Shown here piece by piece: positions 31,671 to 43,485 of a DNA stretch of 64,000 nucleotides. This DNA comes from Ricinus communis (Eukaryota > Streptophyta > Magnoliopsida > Malpighiales > Euphorbiaceae). The translations under genes and the position numbers were made by a program. The notes below the pieces were generated by a model, which worked only from the letters and a program-made list of their open reading frames with translations, was not told the DNA's origin and did no database searches. The stretch spans positions 21,500,285-21,564,284 of the forward strand of contig NC_063265.1 of assembly GCF_019578655.1 (NCBI RefSeq), given 5' to 3'. Numbering within the stretch: position 1 is the stretch's first letter; the number at the start of each line of letters is the position of its first letter.

Positions 31671-34330
31671 TAAAGGAGATTCGGTTTGCTAATTTACATA
31701 GTGTTTGATTGCAATCTATACGATTTATGAAATTCTTTTGTGAATCTAAGATTTATATGCTTTAAATGGAATAAAAGTTAATCTAATATTCTACATACTC
31801 AAATTTATGTGGAATTGATTAGAATCTTCAAACAAATAAGTAGAATTTTTAAATAAATTTCACATTAGTAAGTCTATACATTCTATAACACCAAAATATC
31901 TCTTTCAATTTTATCATTTCTATTTTATTTTCGCTTTTATGTCTCTTTTACAAATAAAATAAATTTTTTTATGAATTTTAACTAAACATAGCATCAGCCT
32001 TATTTTTAATTTGCATTAAGTGGTTCTACTGTTAAATTGTTATTTGTTAAGAAATAGAGAATAATTTAATTTCTTACAGAAATAGAGAAGAATGGAAGTG
32101 GAAAAAAAATGAAAAGGAAAATTATAAAAATGGGTTTAATTCAATCAATTTTTGGATTTAAGGGCATAGTTGGAACTAGAAAAATATGATGGTGAAAACA
32201 TTGACTAATGGGCTAAAGTTTAGGGGTAGAACTGCCATTTTGCCCTAAAATATGGAACCAATAAAATTAATTTTCAAATCTCAGAATAAAATTTCAATTA
32301 TGAAATTGAATCAGATTACCAAAGTACACATGACTTTAAAATTTGTACAAAACAATAGTATGACTTTAAAATTCAAACATCCATTTCTAAATTTTTTTAA
32401 CATTGTCTTTGGTATAAATTTTATGGGAAATCAAGTTTAATAAAATTTATATGTAAATGAATTTTGGTGTAATTGGATGGATGGATCTAAATGAAATGAA
32501 TTTCGTGTTTAGTTAAAATTTGGAATTTAATATAATATTTTACTCTTTTGTTTTTCAAAAATAATATATAATGTGTTAATTTAAGTATTTAAAAAAAAGT
32601 TAAAATGAGAAAGAGTAAACCAAAAAAATAGTTAAAAAGAGAGGATAGAAATAAAATAATTTTTTTATTAAAAAAAGAAAAGAAAAGAGATCGACAATGA
32701 GATCTATTACGAAAAAAGAACCTGTGAATACAATGACGAATTTTAAGGACCGATAGAAAAATCATCACTAAATCACAAGGCCATACCAATGACTTAAAAA
32801 ATAGACTTGTGGAGAAAAGTTCGGGTATGGATTAGTGATGAAATAATGATAGGTATCTAGCGATGGCTATAAATCCGTTGCTATACTTAAGTGTGACAAG
32901 TGGGTATTTCTTATTGGCGACAGCATAGCTACAGTACATAATGATGGCTGAAAGTTTTGGAGCTAAGAGTGTACTTTTTGCAACGGACAACCCACCGGCA
33001 AAAGTGGCCTTTAGCTACGAATAATATATTCATTGCTATACGTTGAGAAAATATATCGTCCCTACAATTGAACAAATATGATGTTATTTCTAACAATTAC
33101 TATACCCTAATATTTAGAAATGAACATATTATTTTTTAGTGAGACGGTATTATTTTATTCTTTTATATCAATAAGTGCAATAATTTAAAAATGCATTATC
33201 ATCCATTGCTAAACTTTTAAATAAAACGTTGTTAAATTTTGATTTAGTAACTTAGGAGTTTAATTTTCTGCTTAAAATGAATTAATAAATAACATATCTA
33301 TATTTTGAACTAAAACGAATTATGAAAGTTTTATTTTATGCATAAACAATGTTAGGTAGATTAACTTTTGTATGTATAATATTGTGATGAAAAAATCATT
33401 CAATGTTAATTAAAACTTATAAAGAAAAACATGTTCACTATGGATTAGCGATAGAGATATTCATTATTTAAAAAATAAATATTGAATCCGACGATGAATT
33501 AGTAAAGAAAAAGTTAAATATCTTTTATATTTTTTCTACTATTAACGCAATAGATTAGCGACAGATATTTAATAAATTTAAAACTAAATGATGTCCTATT
33601 TATTCGATGAAATAAGTGAAGAAAGGTCGTACTTTTAGTGATGGAAATGTTTCTTTTTAATGACTTTGTTTTTCGTTGTTAAACTTAATAATAGATCACA
33701 TGTAGCCTTTAAGAAATTAAAGACAACACTTTTAATGACGGATCCCATCTATCGTTAATGATGAAGCTTATGTCACTAAAAACAATTTTCTTTAGTGATC
33801 AAGACATCCATCTAGGTTCGCACATCAATAGCACCCACATCACTTAGTTTAATCCCATATATATTAAATAAATCAAACCAAATGAGATATATTTATTTAT
33901 TAAAACAAAAAGAGAATTCATAAAATTCATTTGAAAATTTAATCAATTTTACAGGATTTCATTTAGTTAAAATTAGTTTCATAAATTTTATGAGATAGAA
34001 TTCCAAATTAATTTTTGTTTATGCTAAATATACTAAAATGGATTTAAAAATGAATTTCACAAAAAGTCATATAACTCGTTTATGCCAAACACAAACGCAA
34101 TAAATATAAAAAATACAAATATAAGATCTGTTTATTAGATATTATAAACTAACTTCTTTAAAAAAATAATTTCAATATGCTTCTGTTTTACACAAAACCA
34201 CCATTTTTAAGTGTGTTATGGGAGTAACTTAACTAACAAATTAAAAAAATGACAATTATACTAATATATCAAATTGGGCAATTAAGTTATTATTTACTTA
34301 ATCAGTCAAAATAAATCATAAAGTTATTAC
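31671..34330. repeat. Segmental duplication, copy 1
   Basis: The ends match 35525-37480 in the same orientation. 31690-31990 ('agtgtttgattgcaatc ... gaattttaactaaacatagca') matches 35535-35850. 33860-34330 ('aaacaaaaagagaattca ... aatcagtcaaaataaatcataaag') matches 37060-37475. The middle is longer here, partly because of the CACTA-like sequence at 32690-33810. The 31690-31990 part has short inverted ends (agtgtttgatt / aactaaacat) and may itself be a MITE. Confidence 0.6.
32690..33810. mobile_element. CACTA-like non-autonomous element (degenerate)
   Basis: Repeated phrases of the kind 'tagtgatgaaat', 'tagcgatggc', 'ggcgacagc' and 'tagcgacaga', and a right end reading ttttctttagtg (reverse complement CACTAAAGAAAA). 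The left end is not clear. No transposase. Confidence 0.35.
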
Positions 34331-35524
34331 ATACTAACTTATATTTTCGGGATTTGTGAGTGATGGACAAATTGATAATTAAAAATGAGTCATCTAGATT
34401 TAGAGTTTTTAATTGGTTTAGTATGCAATCCGTTAGGTTAATAAGATGATAATTTGGCCTAATTATAAAATTTATTAGACTTAGATGGACTTTGCATATT
34501 AAATTAACAAACTGACCCATTTAGATTTAGAAAATTAAAACAGGCATTTGTATATAAAAAGTAGCTCATTTAGAATTAAACGTTTATAATTTGGACTAAA
34601 CATATGAAATTAGACTATATTAAGTAGGCCTTTGCATAATTGAGCAGTTAATTAGGTTAATCAATAAAATGGATTGGGCAAAGACTTAATAAAATGAGTT
34701 AGAATCATGTGGACCTAACATGTTGTATAGATTATGTGTAAAAAATATTATGTTGCATTTATAAGGAATTGATTATTAATTAATAAAATTAAAGGTAGGA
34801 ATACACAAATAAAAAAAATTAGTTTTCGAATCTATTTCTAGATATAGCGAAACTTTTTATGGAATTTAGTTATGTAACGTAAGAAGTAAAAGTGTCATAA
34901 TGATTAAAAAGTCTTGCAATACCGTAGTTACTAAGACATTTAGATGTGCGTTCAAAATTGTCGTTTAGATTCAACAATTCAATTTTATAAATTATACAAT
35001 TTAAAATATTGTAAATATTCATCCTCATTAATTATTTTCAGTGTATAATTACTTGTTCCCCATGCTTTCATAATAATTGAAGAATTACGTTAAAAAATAC
35101 AATCTAATGCCACTAAAAAAAATCCTGTAAATTATTTATTAAAAAAAATAAATAAACTTAATGCAAAAGCAGAAAAAGAAATAGTAACGTGGTCCCGGAC
35201 ATCTACCATAATACACACAATAATCGGCCATAATATTACTAAAAAATTTTATTAGTAAAAATAGAAGAATTAAGTATAAATATAACATAGTTAGATTAAA
35301 AATTTTCAAAAAAAAAAAAGAAAAATTGAGAAGTACTTTTTCTAAAAAAATAATCAATAGAAAAAAGGACAAACATATAAGAATTTTTAGAAGTAAATAA
35401 ATCAAAATAAGTTTATACAAAAATTTAAATATATTAAAATGTAATTTGGAGGGAAGAGGGGCTAGCAAGTGGGGCGAAACAGAATCGCCAGTAACCTCAG
35501 TTCCTCTTAAATTGAAGACCCACC
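34331..35524. other. AT-rich spacer, nothing recognised
   Basis: No coding, RNA or repeat signal that I can name. The open stretches at 34302-34520 and 35139-35468 are low-complexity. Confidence 0.4.
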
Positions 35525-37480
35525 TTTCTCTTTTTTACATAGTATTTGATTTGAAACTAAAAAAGTTAATAGAATTTATTTATGAATCTAAAATTTATAT
35601 GCTTTAAATGGAGTGAACGTTAATTTAGTACACTATATAATTAAATTTATGTGGAATTAGTTATAGTTAAATTAAATTTTTAAAAAATAGATAGAATTTC
35701 CAAATGAATTCCACATTAGTAATGCAATATATTCTATAACATAAAAATATCTATTTCAACTTTATTATTTTTATTTTATTTTCTTTTTCATGCTTTTTTT
35801 TTTCAAATGAAATAAATCTTTTATGAATTTCAACCAAACATAGTATTAAATACATTGTAATTATTAAAACACATAACATCAAGCAGTTGTATAAATTTTT
35901 CTATAAAGCTTCTTTTTTTTTTTCCTTTCTCTTTAAAGCATAAAAATCTTAAAAGACTTTGATAGGATGTATAAATTATGAAATTTTTAATATTGATTTT
36001 AAAATATTTTAAAAAGTTTATAAAAATTTAAAAGTATTCAATTACAACTTTCGTAAAGTCTATAAAAATAATTTAATACTAATAAATTTATTATTATTTT
36101 TAAATATGCTTTTATATACTTTTAGTGACATTTTATGCATTGTTATGAATAAAAATTGCCAAGAATTTTCTTTTACTTTTTTTTTCAAAATTTCAATAGA
36201 CTTTTCTTTTTTAAAACTCATCAATCTTCTTTTTAAATTCTCATGCATTATCGTCTTCATTTCTCTCCACTATATTCTCCATTTTAAAAAATAAAAAAAA
36301 TTGGATGAAACTCAAAAGTTAAAAATTATTTACTAATAATTTTTTCTTGTCCTCACAAATACAAAACATTTAATTAGAAGTTTTAAATTTAGTTTTAAAA
36401 GAAACCCTCATGAAAAAATATGAATTTTAAAAATGAAGCTTTTGAGCAAACGGTCCCATTAAATATAGACTTCTAACTGTTGGTAAGCGTGATTATTATC
36501 GGTTTAAATATTTATCAAATAATTGGTAAGCGTGATTGTTATTCATTTAAATATTTATCAAATATGTAATAAATAAAATATAATGAGTATGACATAAATT
36601 TGATGATTTAATTGGAGATAAATTATAATATAATTTATTTTTAAAAAATTATCATCTTGATAAAAGAAAAATAGTGTTCATGTTGCAAGGTATAACATTT
36701 AAAAATAATATAAATTTGACACAACAACTAAATAAAATCTGTTATTTGTGTATGTTGTTGCAAATAACATTATGGAGAATAATATTTAAAATAAATACAG
36801 AAAAAAAGAAAAAGAAGAAGAAAATTATAATAGTAAAATAATTAAATTTATTTTTAAATAATTAAATAATAGTATGTGAAAATCAATAAAAAATCTATTC
36901 ATATCTACAAAAGTATTTTTAAGTAAATTTTGTAAAAGTTATTCATAAAATCTTTAACTCTATAAAATTTATCAAAAATTCATGAACTCTTTAAAAATAA
37001 TTTACATAAAAAAAAAATCTATTAAAATCTTAACTAAATACACATTCCTATATCTAAACTAATGAGATATATTTATTTGTGTCAAAGATATTTTATTCAA
37101 ACAAAAAGAGAACTCAACAAATTTCGGGAACAAAAAATTTAACCAAATTCGATAGGATTTCATTTAGTTATAATTAATTTCATGAATATTATGAAATAGA
37201 ATTTCAAATAAATTCTTATGTATGTTAAATACACTAAAATAGATTTAGAAATAAATTTCATAAAAATTATATGACTAGTTTATATCAAACACAAAAGCAA
37301 TAAATATCAAGAATTCAAATACAAAATCTGTTTATTAGAGATTAGAAGCTAACTTCTTTAAACGAAAATCTTTAATATGCTTCCGTTTCACACAGAATGA
37401 CAATATACCAATATATTAAACTGGAAAATCAAGCTATTATGTACTAAATCAGTCAAAATAAATCATAAAGTAATTAGCAT
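35525..37480. repeat. Segmental duplication, copy 2
   Basis: See copy 1 (31671-34330). The middle third (35850-37060) is not clearly alignable to copy 1 and is extremely AT-rich. It holds a local direct repeat 'ttggtaagcgtgattRttat...tttaaatatttatcaaat' at 36480-36562. Confidence 0.6.
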
Positions 37481-38125
37481 GATCTTTGTATAGCATTGAT
37501 TAAAAAGAAAAAGAAAAAAACCTTTGTGTGGCACTTTCTTTCAACTTCCAATTTAAGAGAATAGAAGATTAAATCATAATTTATATAACAAATATTCATT
37601 TCTAGCCATATTATTACATATGGCTATTTAGGTCATCTCCAATTTTCAATAGAATGTATATAGGTTATAAAATCTGGGTTGCTTTTGATCGTGAATTATT
37701 TCAGTTTTAAATGTTAAGAGATATTGAGTTCAGGTCTTTTTCCGAATCGGGTCATATTCCTACATCAAGAGACAAAAGCATGCTCCTCTTTCCCTACATC
37801 TTTCATGTCATGAGTGCCATTCCTTTGGCATGCAACCCACCTCCAATTTGTCTGTTCAATAAAAGTCGGAATTTAGACACTAATGAAACCTATTCATCAC
37901 TTTGCTATGTTTCAGCAAACCAACCCAACAACTTTTCATGACACACATGGTTGATGGTCTCTTATGTCATGAATTCTGTAACTTCATTGAATTAGAGATC
38001 TCTTACTTTTCCTTGCCCCACCTCTCAATATGAGTTGGGGCCATCATTGTACTCTCTCTACAATCAATTGAACCGAACCAAATACATTACAATATGTGGA
38101 TTCTAACACTTGCATTTCATGAATT

Positions 38126-38128
<3 letters not shown>
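37481..38128. other. Non-repetitive, less AT-rich spacer
   Basis: 37690-38100 is noticeably richer in GC and looks unlike the TE debris around it, but no exon-like frame or family motif was found. It has CATGC at about 37780 and 37829. It could be an old regulatory or exonic remnant, which is unsupported. Confidence 0.3.

Positions 38129-38159
<31 letters not shown>
38129..38159. repeat. (AT)n microsatellite
   Basis: About 15 AT units. Confidence 0.95.
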
Positions 38160-38162
<3 letters not shown>

Positions 38163-38991
38163 ATTTTATGTTTTAAAAGCAATCACTGAAGCATAGAATT
38201 ATTTATAAATTTTACGGACCGAATTTATTAATTTTAAAATAATATGAATTAATTTTAAGAAACTTAAATCTATAAAAAAAACTATTGTTTTCACTGTATA
38301 TATTTTTCTTTCTAAAAATATTATTTCTTAATACTTTTTCAGATTTATAGTGTAATTATTTTTAAGTTGTTGTTCCGTTGTTCTTTAATTGCTTTTGGTT
38401 ATTTTATCCAAAAATGACCCAAAAAACAACCAAAATTGTAGTTTCTTAAGAAATTAAAAAAAAAACTGTATTTTTAATATTTTAACATAATAAAAATGAA
38501 AGACTATAACTTTGATAAAAAAATAAAAAATATAGATATTTTTATTATTTTTTATAATTTCAAGCTAAGATATTCAATAATATTTTAATACATAACTCAT
38601 ATTTTATTTGTTTTTATATAAAAAATTAACTTTCAGTGTCAATTGAGCTATCCACAGTTGATTTACAGATAATATTTTCTACCAGCACGGGAAGATTTAC
38701 ATTCCTTTGACTCTTTCTGTTTTTTTTTTTTTCTTTTTCTAATGTTGTGAAAAGCAATTCCAATAATGTCTATAGATTTGGCATTGGTTGATTATTATTA
38801 CATTTATCGTCGAGTTGAGTGCATGTATTTGAATATATGCATATAATGAATATTTTAATGCATGTCCTACCTGTCATCAGAAGAAAAGACCAGTAAGAGT
38901 ACGCCCCTTTACCTACAATATTCCATTCTAAACAGAAGAAAGCAGTTCAAGTACTGGAAATTAGGCAAAACAGATTTTCAAACATTTTGTT
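38160..38991. other. AT-rich spacer
   Basis: Nothing recognised up to the target duplication of the copia element. Confidence 0.4.
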
Positions 38992-38996
38992 CTATT

Positions 38997-39261
38997 TGTA
39001 AGAATTTGAGCCTTTCTTTAACAGAGTTGATAAGATCGCAACTATAGTTGTTTGAAGAATGAGTCCAAGTTTGTTAGGTAGTTTTTAGCACATGTGAATA
39101 AGTGCACCTAGTCAAATGCAATTAGTTGTTTTTGTTTGTTGAGTCCTAATTTCCGGTTGCAGTAGCTTTATTTTCTGAAAAAAGTTGTTATATTTCTTGT
39201 ATTTAACCTTCACCATTTCAGCAATGAATCTATGTCTTTATCTCTTATTCAATATTTAACA
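38997..39261 (+). repeat. 5' LTR of the copia element
   Basis: 265 bp, matching 43216-43480, followed immediately by ttggtatcagagc. Confidence 0.95.
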
Positions 39262-39387
39262 TTGGTATCAGAGCACTTCATTCTTAAGGGCTGTGAGTTT
39301 GTGTGCAAAACAAGAATTAGTTTGTGTGAGCTTAAACACAGAGTTAACACCTAAACACTTAGAGAGTGAACCTCCTTGAAAGCACAA

Positions 39388-40365
39388 ATGGCCTCTGGCA
39401 ATTCAAATACACCTGCTGTTCCAACACTCATAGGTGAAAACTATCAACTCTAGGTAGTAAAAATGAAGGCTTACTTAAAGTCATTAGGTCTTTGGAAAAT
39501 AGTTGAGCACAACACACCAGTCCTACCACTAAGAGCTGATCCAACCATAGCTCAGATAAAGCAACATGAAGAAGAAAGGATGAAGAGAGACAAGGCTATC
39601 ATCACCATTCATTCAGCCTTACCAGATAGTATATTCACTAAGATAATGCAACTAGAAGCTGCAAAAGACATTTAGGATGAACTTGAGAAGCAATACGAAG
39701 GTGATGCAAGAAACAAGATAGTCAGAATTTTAACTCTTAAAAGAGAGTTTGAATTATTGAGGATGAAAGACAATGAAACAGTTAAGGATTACTCCACCAA
39801 AGTGCTAGGGCTTGTCAATCAGATGAGACTCTATGGAGAGGATATCCAAGATTACAAGGTAGTAGAAAAAATGTTGATAAGCTTACTTGAGAAGTTTGAA
39901 GCCAAAATAGCAGCAAGAGAGGAATCATGTGATCTCACAAGGCTGACCATTTCAAATCTTGTTAGTAAACTTCAAGCTCAGGAAGCTAGATCATTTATGA
40001 GAAATGGAGCTGTGATGGAGGAAGCCTTCCAAACCAGACATAACAGTAATCAACAATCTCATGGTGGCCAAATCAAAATTGACAAAAGAAATAAGGGCAA
40101 GGCACCTACTGCACCGAGAGGCACATTTTCACCATGTGGAATATGCAAGAAAACAAATCATTTGGAGAAGGATTATTAGCATAAAGGAAAAATTCAGTGC
40201 AGATTTTGCAAAAAATGGGGACAAAAGGAGGTGGATTGTCGAAAGAAGAAACACTAGCAAGAGCAACAACCATAAACTCAACAAGCCAACTACATGGAAG
40301 AGCAGGAGCCAACCAAAGATCATTTATTCATGGTGACAAGAAATGTAATAGCTTCAAGACAAACA
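39388..40365 (+). pseudogene. Copia gag remnant
   Basis: ATG 39388 (MASGNSNTPAVPTLIGENYQ), then a stop where the family has Trp. Then come VKMKAYLKSLGLWKIVE, AIITIHSALPDSIFTKIM, a stop in place of Trp in KDI.DELEKQYEGD, and VKDYSTKVLGLVNQMRLYGE, a typical DUF4219/UBN2 gag. The first zinc knuckle is CGICKKTNHLEKDY, with the last Cys changed to Tyr, followed by a stop and a second knuckle-like CRFCKKWGQKEVDC. Three or more TGG-to-TAG type changes disable it. Confidence 0.88.
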
Positions 40366-40824
40366 TGGTACGTAGACAGCGGTTGCACCAATCATATGGA
40401 AAACGACTTGAATCTCATTCACCAAGTTGGACAGAACTTACAGAGAGAGTTTGAAACTTGGTAACGGGAAAGTTCTAGATGCAAAAGGAAGAGGTACTGT
40501 TACTCTGCAAACCAGCAAAGATGCAAAGCAAATCCTTGATGTCTTGTTCATTCCTGAACTTGACCAAAATCTATTAAGTATGGCACAAACGATGAAGGTA
40601 GACAGCGGTTGCACCAATCATATGGCAAACGACTTGAATCTCTTCACCAAGTTTAACAGAACTTACAAAGGGAGTGTGAAACTTGGTAATAGAAAAGTTC
40701 TAGATGCAAAAGGAAGAGGTATTGTTACTCTACAAACCAGCAAAGGTGCAAAGCAAATCCTTGATGTCTTGTTCATTCCTGAACTTAACCAAAATCTATG
40801 AATTGTGGCACATATGATGAAGAA
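40366..40824 (+). pseudogene. Tandemly duplicated copia protease core
   Basis: Unit 1 is 40372-40597 and unit 2 is 40598-40824. Each starts gtagacagcggttgcaccaatcatatgg, encoding VDSGCTNHM, the aspartic protease active site. Each runs to 'NRKVLDAKGRG.VTLQTSK.AKQILDVLFIPEL.QNL'. Unit 1 has a frameshift near 40430; unit 2 is open until a stop at 40799. A single protease per polyprotein is normal, so the second active site is an internal duplication of about 226 bp. Confidence 0.88.
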
Positions 40825-41812
40825 GGGTTATACTCTTTCATTCAAAGAAAACTTTTGCATCATGTTTGATGAAAATGGAGCTGAAATTGCAAAAGTTACA
40901 ATGAGAAATAGCAGCTTTCCTATATGTTGGAACCAAATAACCCATTCAACATTTCTAGTGAAGCATGATGATACACAACTATGGCATAAGAGATTCGGTC
41001 ATTTCAACCTAAATGCTCTTAAACATATGCAATCTAGTGGAATGGTCTCAAATATGTCAGAGATAAGTGGTGAAAGCACTAAAGTTTGCAAGGCATGTCA
41101 ATTGGGAAAGATTCACAGAAAACCATTTTCTGAAGCTAGTTTTAGAGCTAAGGTAAAACTTGATCTATGTGGTCCAATGAGGTGTTCATTTCTCAACGAC
41201 AATCTTTATTTCATCTTGTTTATAGATGATCTTACGCGAATGACATGGGTCTACTTCTTGTCTAACAAATCTCAAACTTTTGAAGTTTTAAAAAAGTTCA
41301 AAGTTTTGGTAGAAAATCAAAGTGGCTGCAAAATAAAGAAGCTGAGATCGGATAATGGAAAGGAATATATTTTCGGCAAATTCAACTCATTTTGTGAAGA
41401 AATGAGGATCAATCATCAACTTATTATAAGTTATGCTCCAGAACAAAATGGCATAGCGGAGGGAAAAAATAGAACCATGATGGAAATGGCGCGATGCATA
41501 CTTGTTGAGAAGCATTTGTCCAAATCTTTTTGGGCGGAGGTTGTATACAATGTAGTCTATCTCTTGAACAGATTGCATACAAGAGCTGTACAAGATATGA
41601 CACCAATTGAGGCTTTCACAAGTGTAAAACCTTCAGTCAGTCACTTGAGAATTTTCGGGTCACTATGTCATGTACATATACCAAAAGCAAAACGAACCAA
41701 GCTTGACATGAAAGCTGAAACTGGTATCTTTTTAGGTTGTGTGTCAATGTCAAAAGGTTATAGAGTTTATAGCTTGGAGACAAAAAAGATGATTATTTAC
41801 AGGGAAATTTAA
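40805..41812 (+). pseudogene. Copia integrase
   Basis: An open 335-codon frame. The HHCC zinc domain (LWHKRFGHFNLNALKHM ... VCKACQLGKIHRKPF) is followed by the catalytic core with Asp in LDLCGPM, Asp in LRSDNGKEY and Glu in EQNGIAEGKNR, so the DDE triad is complete. The C-terminal part (SVSHLRIFGSLCHVHIPKAK) is also present. The integrase is the best preserved part of the element, but a stop at 41810 detaches it from the polymerase. Integrase normally inserts the cDNA into the host chromosome. Confidence 0.88.
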
Positions 41813-43180
41813 GTTGATGAGGCTACATATTGGAATTGGGACACTAATGAAGCCCAAAAGATTCTCAATATCAATGAAGATGTGGAGGATGCTGATCATA
41901 CTCAAATGTTAGATTCAGAATCTGATTTCCCAGTGCTAAGGACCAATTCCTTAGCTAACATTTATGATAGGTGCAGTTTTATCATTGTTGAACCTTCAAG
42001 CTTTGAGGAAGCATCACAACTACCATAATGGTTAGATGTAATGAAAGTGGAAATAGCCATGATTAACAAGAACAATACATGGGAACTTGTTACAAGATTA
42101 GAACATCGACATGTCATCGGTGTCAAATGGATTTATAGGTCTAAAATAAACTAGATGTCTCCCTCTATAAGCATAAAGCCAGATTGGTAGTGAAAGGCTA
42201 TTCCCAGTTGCCTGGAATTGATTTTGGAGATACATTTGCTTCGGTGGCAAGACATGAAACCATACGGATGCTCATAGCACTTTCAACACATTTAGGATGG
42301 AAAATCTTTCATCTAGATGTAAAATCAATATTCTTGAATGGTGAGTTGCAAGAAGAGATATATATTGATCAACCCCAAGGTTTTATGGTTGCGGGTCATG
42401 AAAATGATGTTTACAAGCTTAAGAAAGCTCTATACAGACTGAAACAAGCTCCTAGGGCCTGGTGCAGCATCAGTGACAACTCCACTTGTCACAAATCAAA
42501 AATTGTCTAAGGATGATGGAAATAAGCAAGCTGATGCTTGTACTTTCAAAAGTATAGTTGGCAGCCTACTTTACTTAATTGCAACCAGACCAAATATCAT
42601 GTCTCCAGCAAGTTTGTTATCAAGGTTCATGCATTCACCATTTCAAACTCATCTTTGTACAGCAAAAAGTGTTCTTAGATACTTGAAAGGGACTCTTGAT
42701 AAAGGTATTTGATACAACAAGCATGAAAATGTAATTCTTGAACAATATGTTGATAGTGACTGGGCAGGCAACGTTGATGACTCCAAGAGTACAAGTAGTT
42801 ATATTTTTTCATTTGGCAATGGAGCATTCTCTTAGAATTCGAGAAAGCAAGATGTAGTGGCTCAATCCTCAGCCGAAGCTGAGTATATTGCAGCAGCAAC
42901 GGCTGTAAATCAAGCCTTATGGATTAACAAAATATTGGTTGATATTGTTCAAGTAAGTCCAGGTCCAACTCAGATTTGATATGATAATAAATCAGCTATT
43001 TGCATGGCAAAAAATCCAATACACCATGGAAGAACTAAACACATCAGTGTTAGTATCATGCTCTTTGAGTAGTTAAGAAAATGGGACCATTGAAATGAAA
43101 CATTGCAGATCTGAGGAACAACTTGCAGATTTACTAACAAAATCATTACCTAGGTCAAAGCTTGAAGAATTGAAGATTAA
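41813..43180 (+). pseudogene. Copia reverse transcriptase / RNase H with deleted YVDD block
   Basis: After a frameshift-ridden start ([14 protein letters not shown], stop), the RT palm reads [38 protein letters not shown] and [15 protein letters not shown] (42184-42465). It then jumps straight to [13 protein letters not shown] and IVGSLLYLIATRPNIM. The stretch that should carry YVDD is absent. RNase H motifs follow: VDSDWAGN (about 42750), SSAEAEYIAAA and a YDNKSAICMAK. Several stops are scattered through it. The deletion removes the polymerase catalytic centre. Confidence 0.88.
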
Positions 43181-43215
43181 AATTAGTGTAGTAAAAAAAA
43201 GACTCAAAGGAGGTG

Positions 43216-43480
43216 TGTAAGAATTTGAGCCTTCTTGAACAGAGCTGATAAAATTACAACTATAGTTGTTTGAAGAATGAGTCCAAGTTTGTTAGCTAGT
43301 TTTTAGCACATGTGAATAAGTGGCACCTAGTCAAATGCAATTATATGTTTTTGTTTGTTGAGTCCTAATTTCCAGTTGAAGTAGCTTTATTTTCTGAAAG
43401 AAGTTTTTATATTTCTTGTATTTAAGCTTCACCATTTCAGCAATAAATATATGTCTTTATCTCTTATTCAATATTTAACA
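43216..43480 (+). repeat. 3' LTR of the copia element
   Basis: 265 bp, preceded by a purine tract and followed by the CTATT duplication. Confidence 0.95.
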
Positions 43481-43485
43481 CTATT

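Larger units (their letters stand above)
38992..43485 (+). mobile_element. Ty1/copia retrotransposon with short LTRs, exact TSD
   Basis: The element proper is 38997-43480 (4484 bp), with 265-bp LTRs (TGTAAG...TTAACA) and the target duplication CTATT at 38992-38996 and 43481-43485. A perfect initiator-Met primer-binding site (ttggtatcagagc) follows the 5' LTR, and a purine tract (actcaaaggaggtg) precedes the 3' LTR. The LTRs differ by roughly 14 substitutions and 2 single-base indels by eye, so this is among the younger insertions here. It is nevertheless dead, because gag and pol carry stops and the polymerase active site is deleted. Confidence 0.96.

Noticed and set aside
35139..35468. 109-codon minus-strand ORF with Phe/Leu-rich product
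   Set aside because: It arises from AT-rich composition; no motif or conservation.
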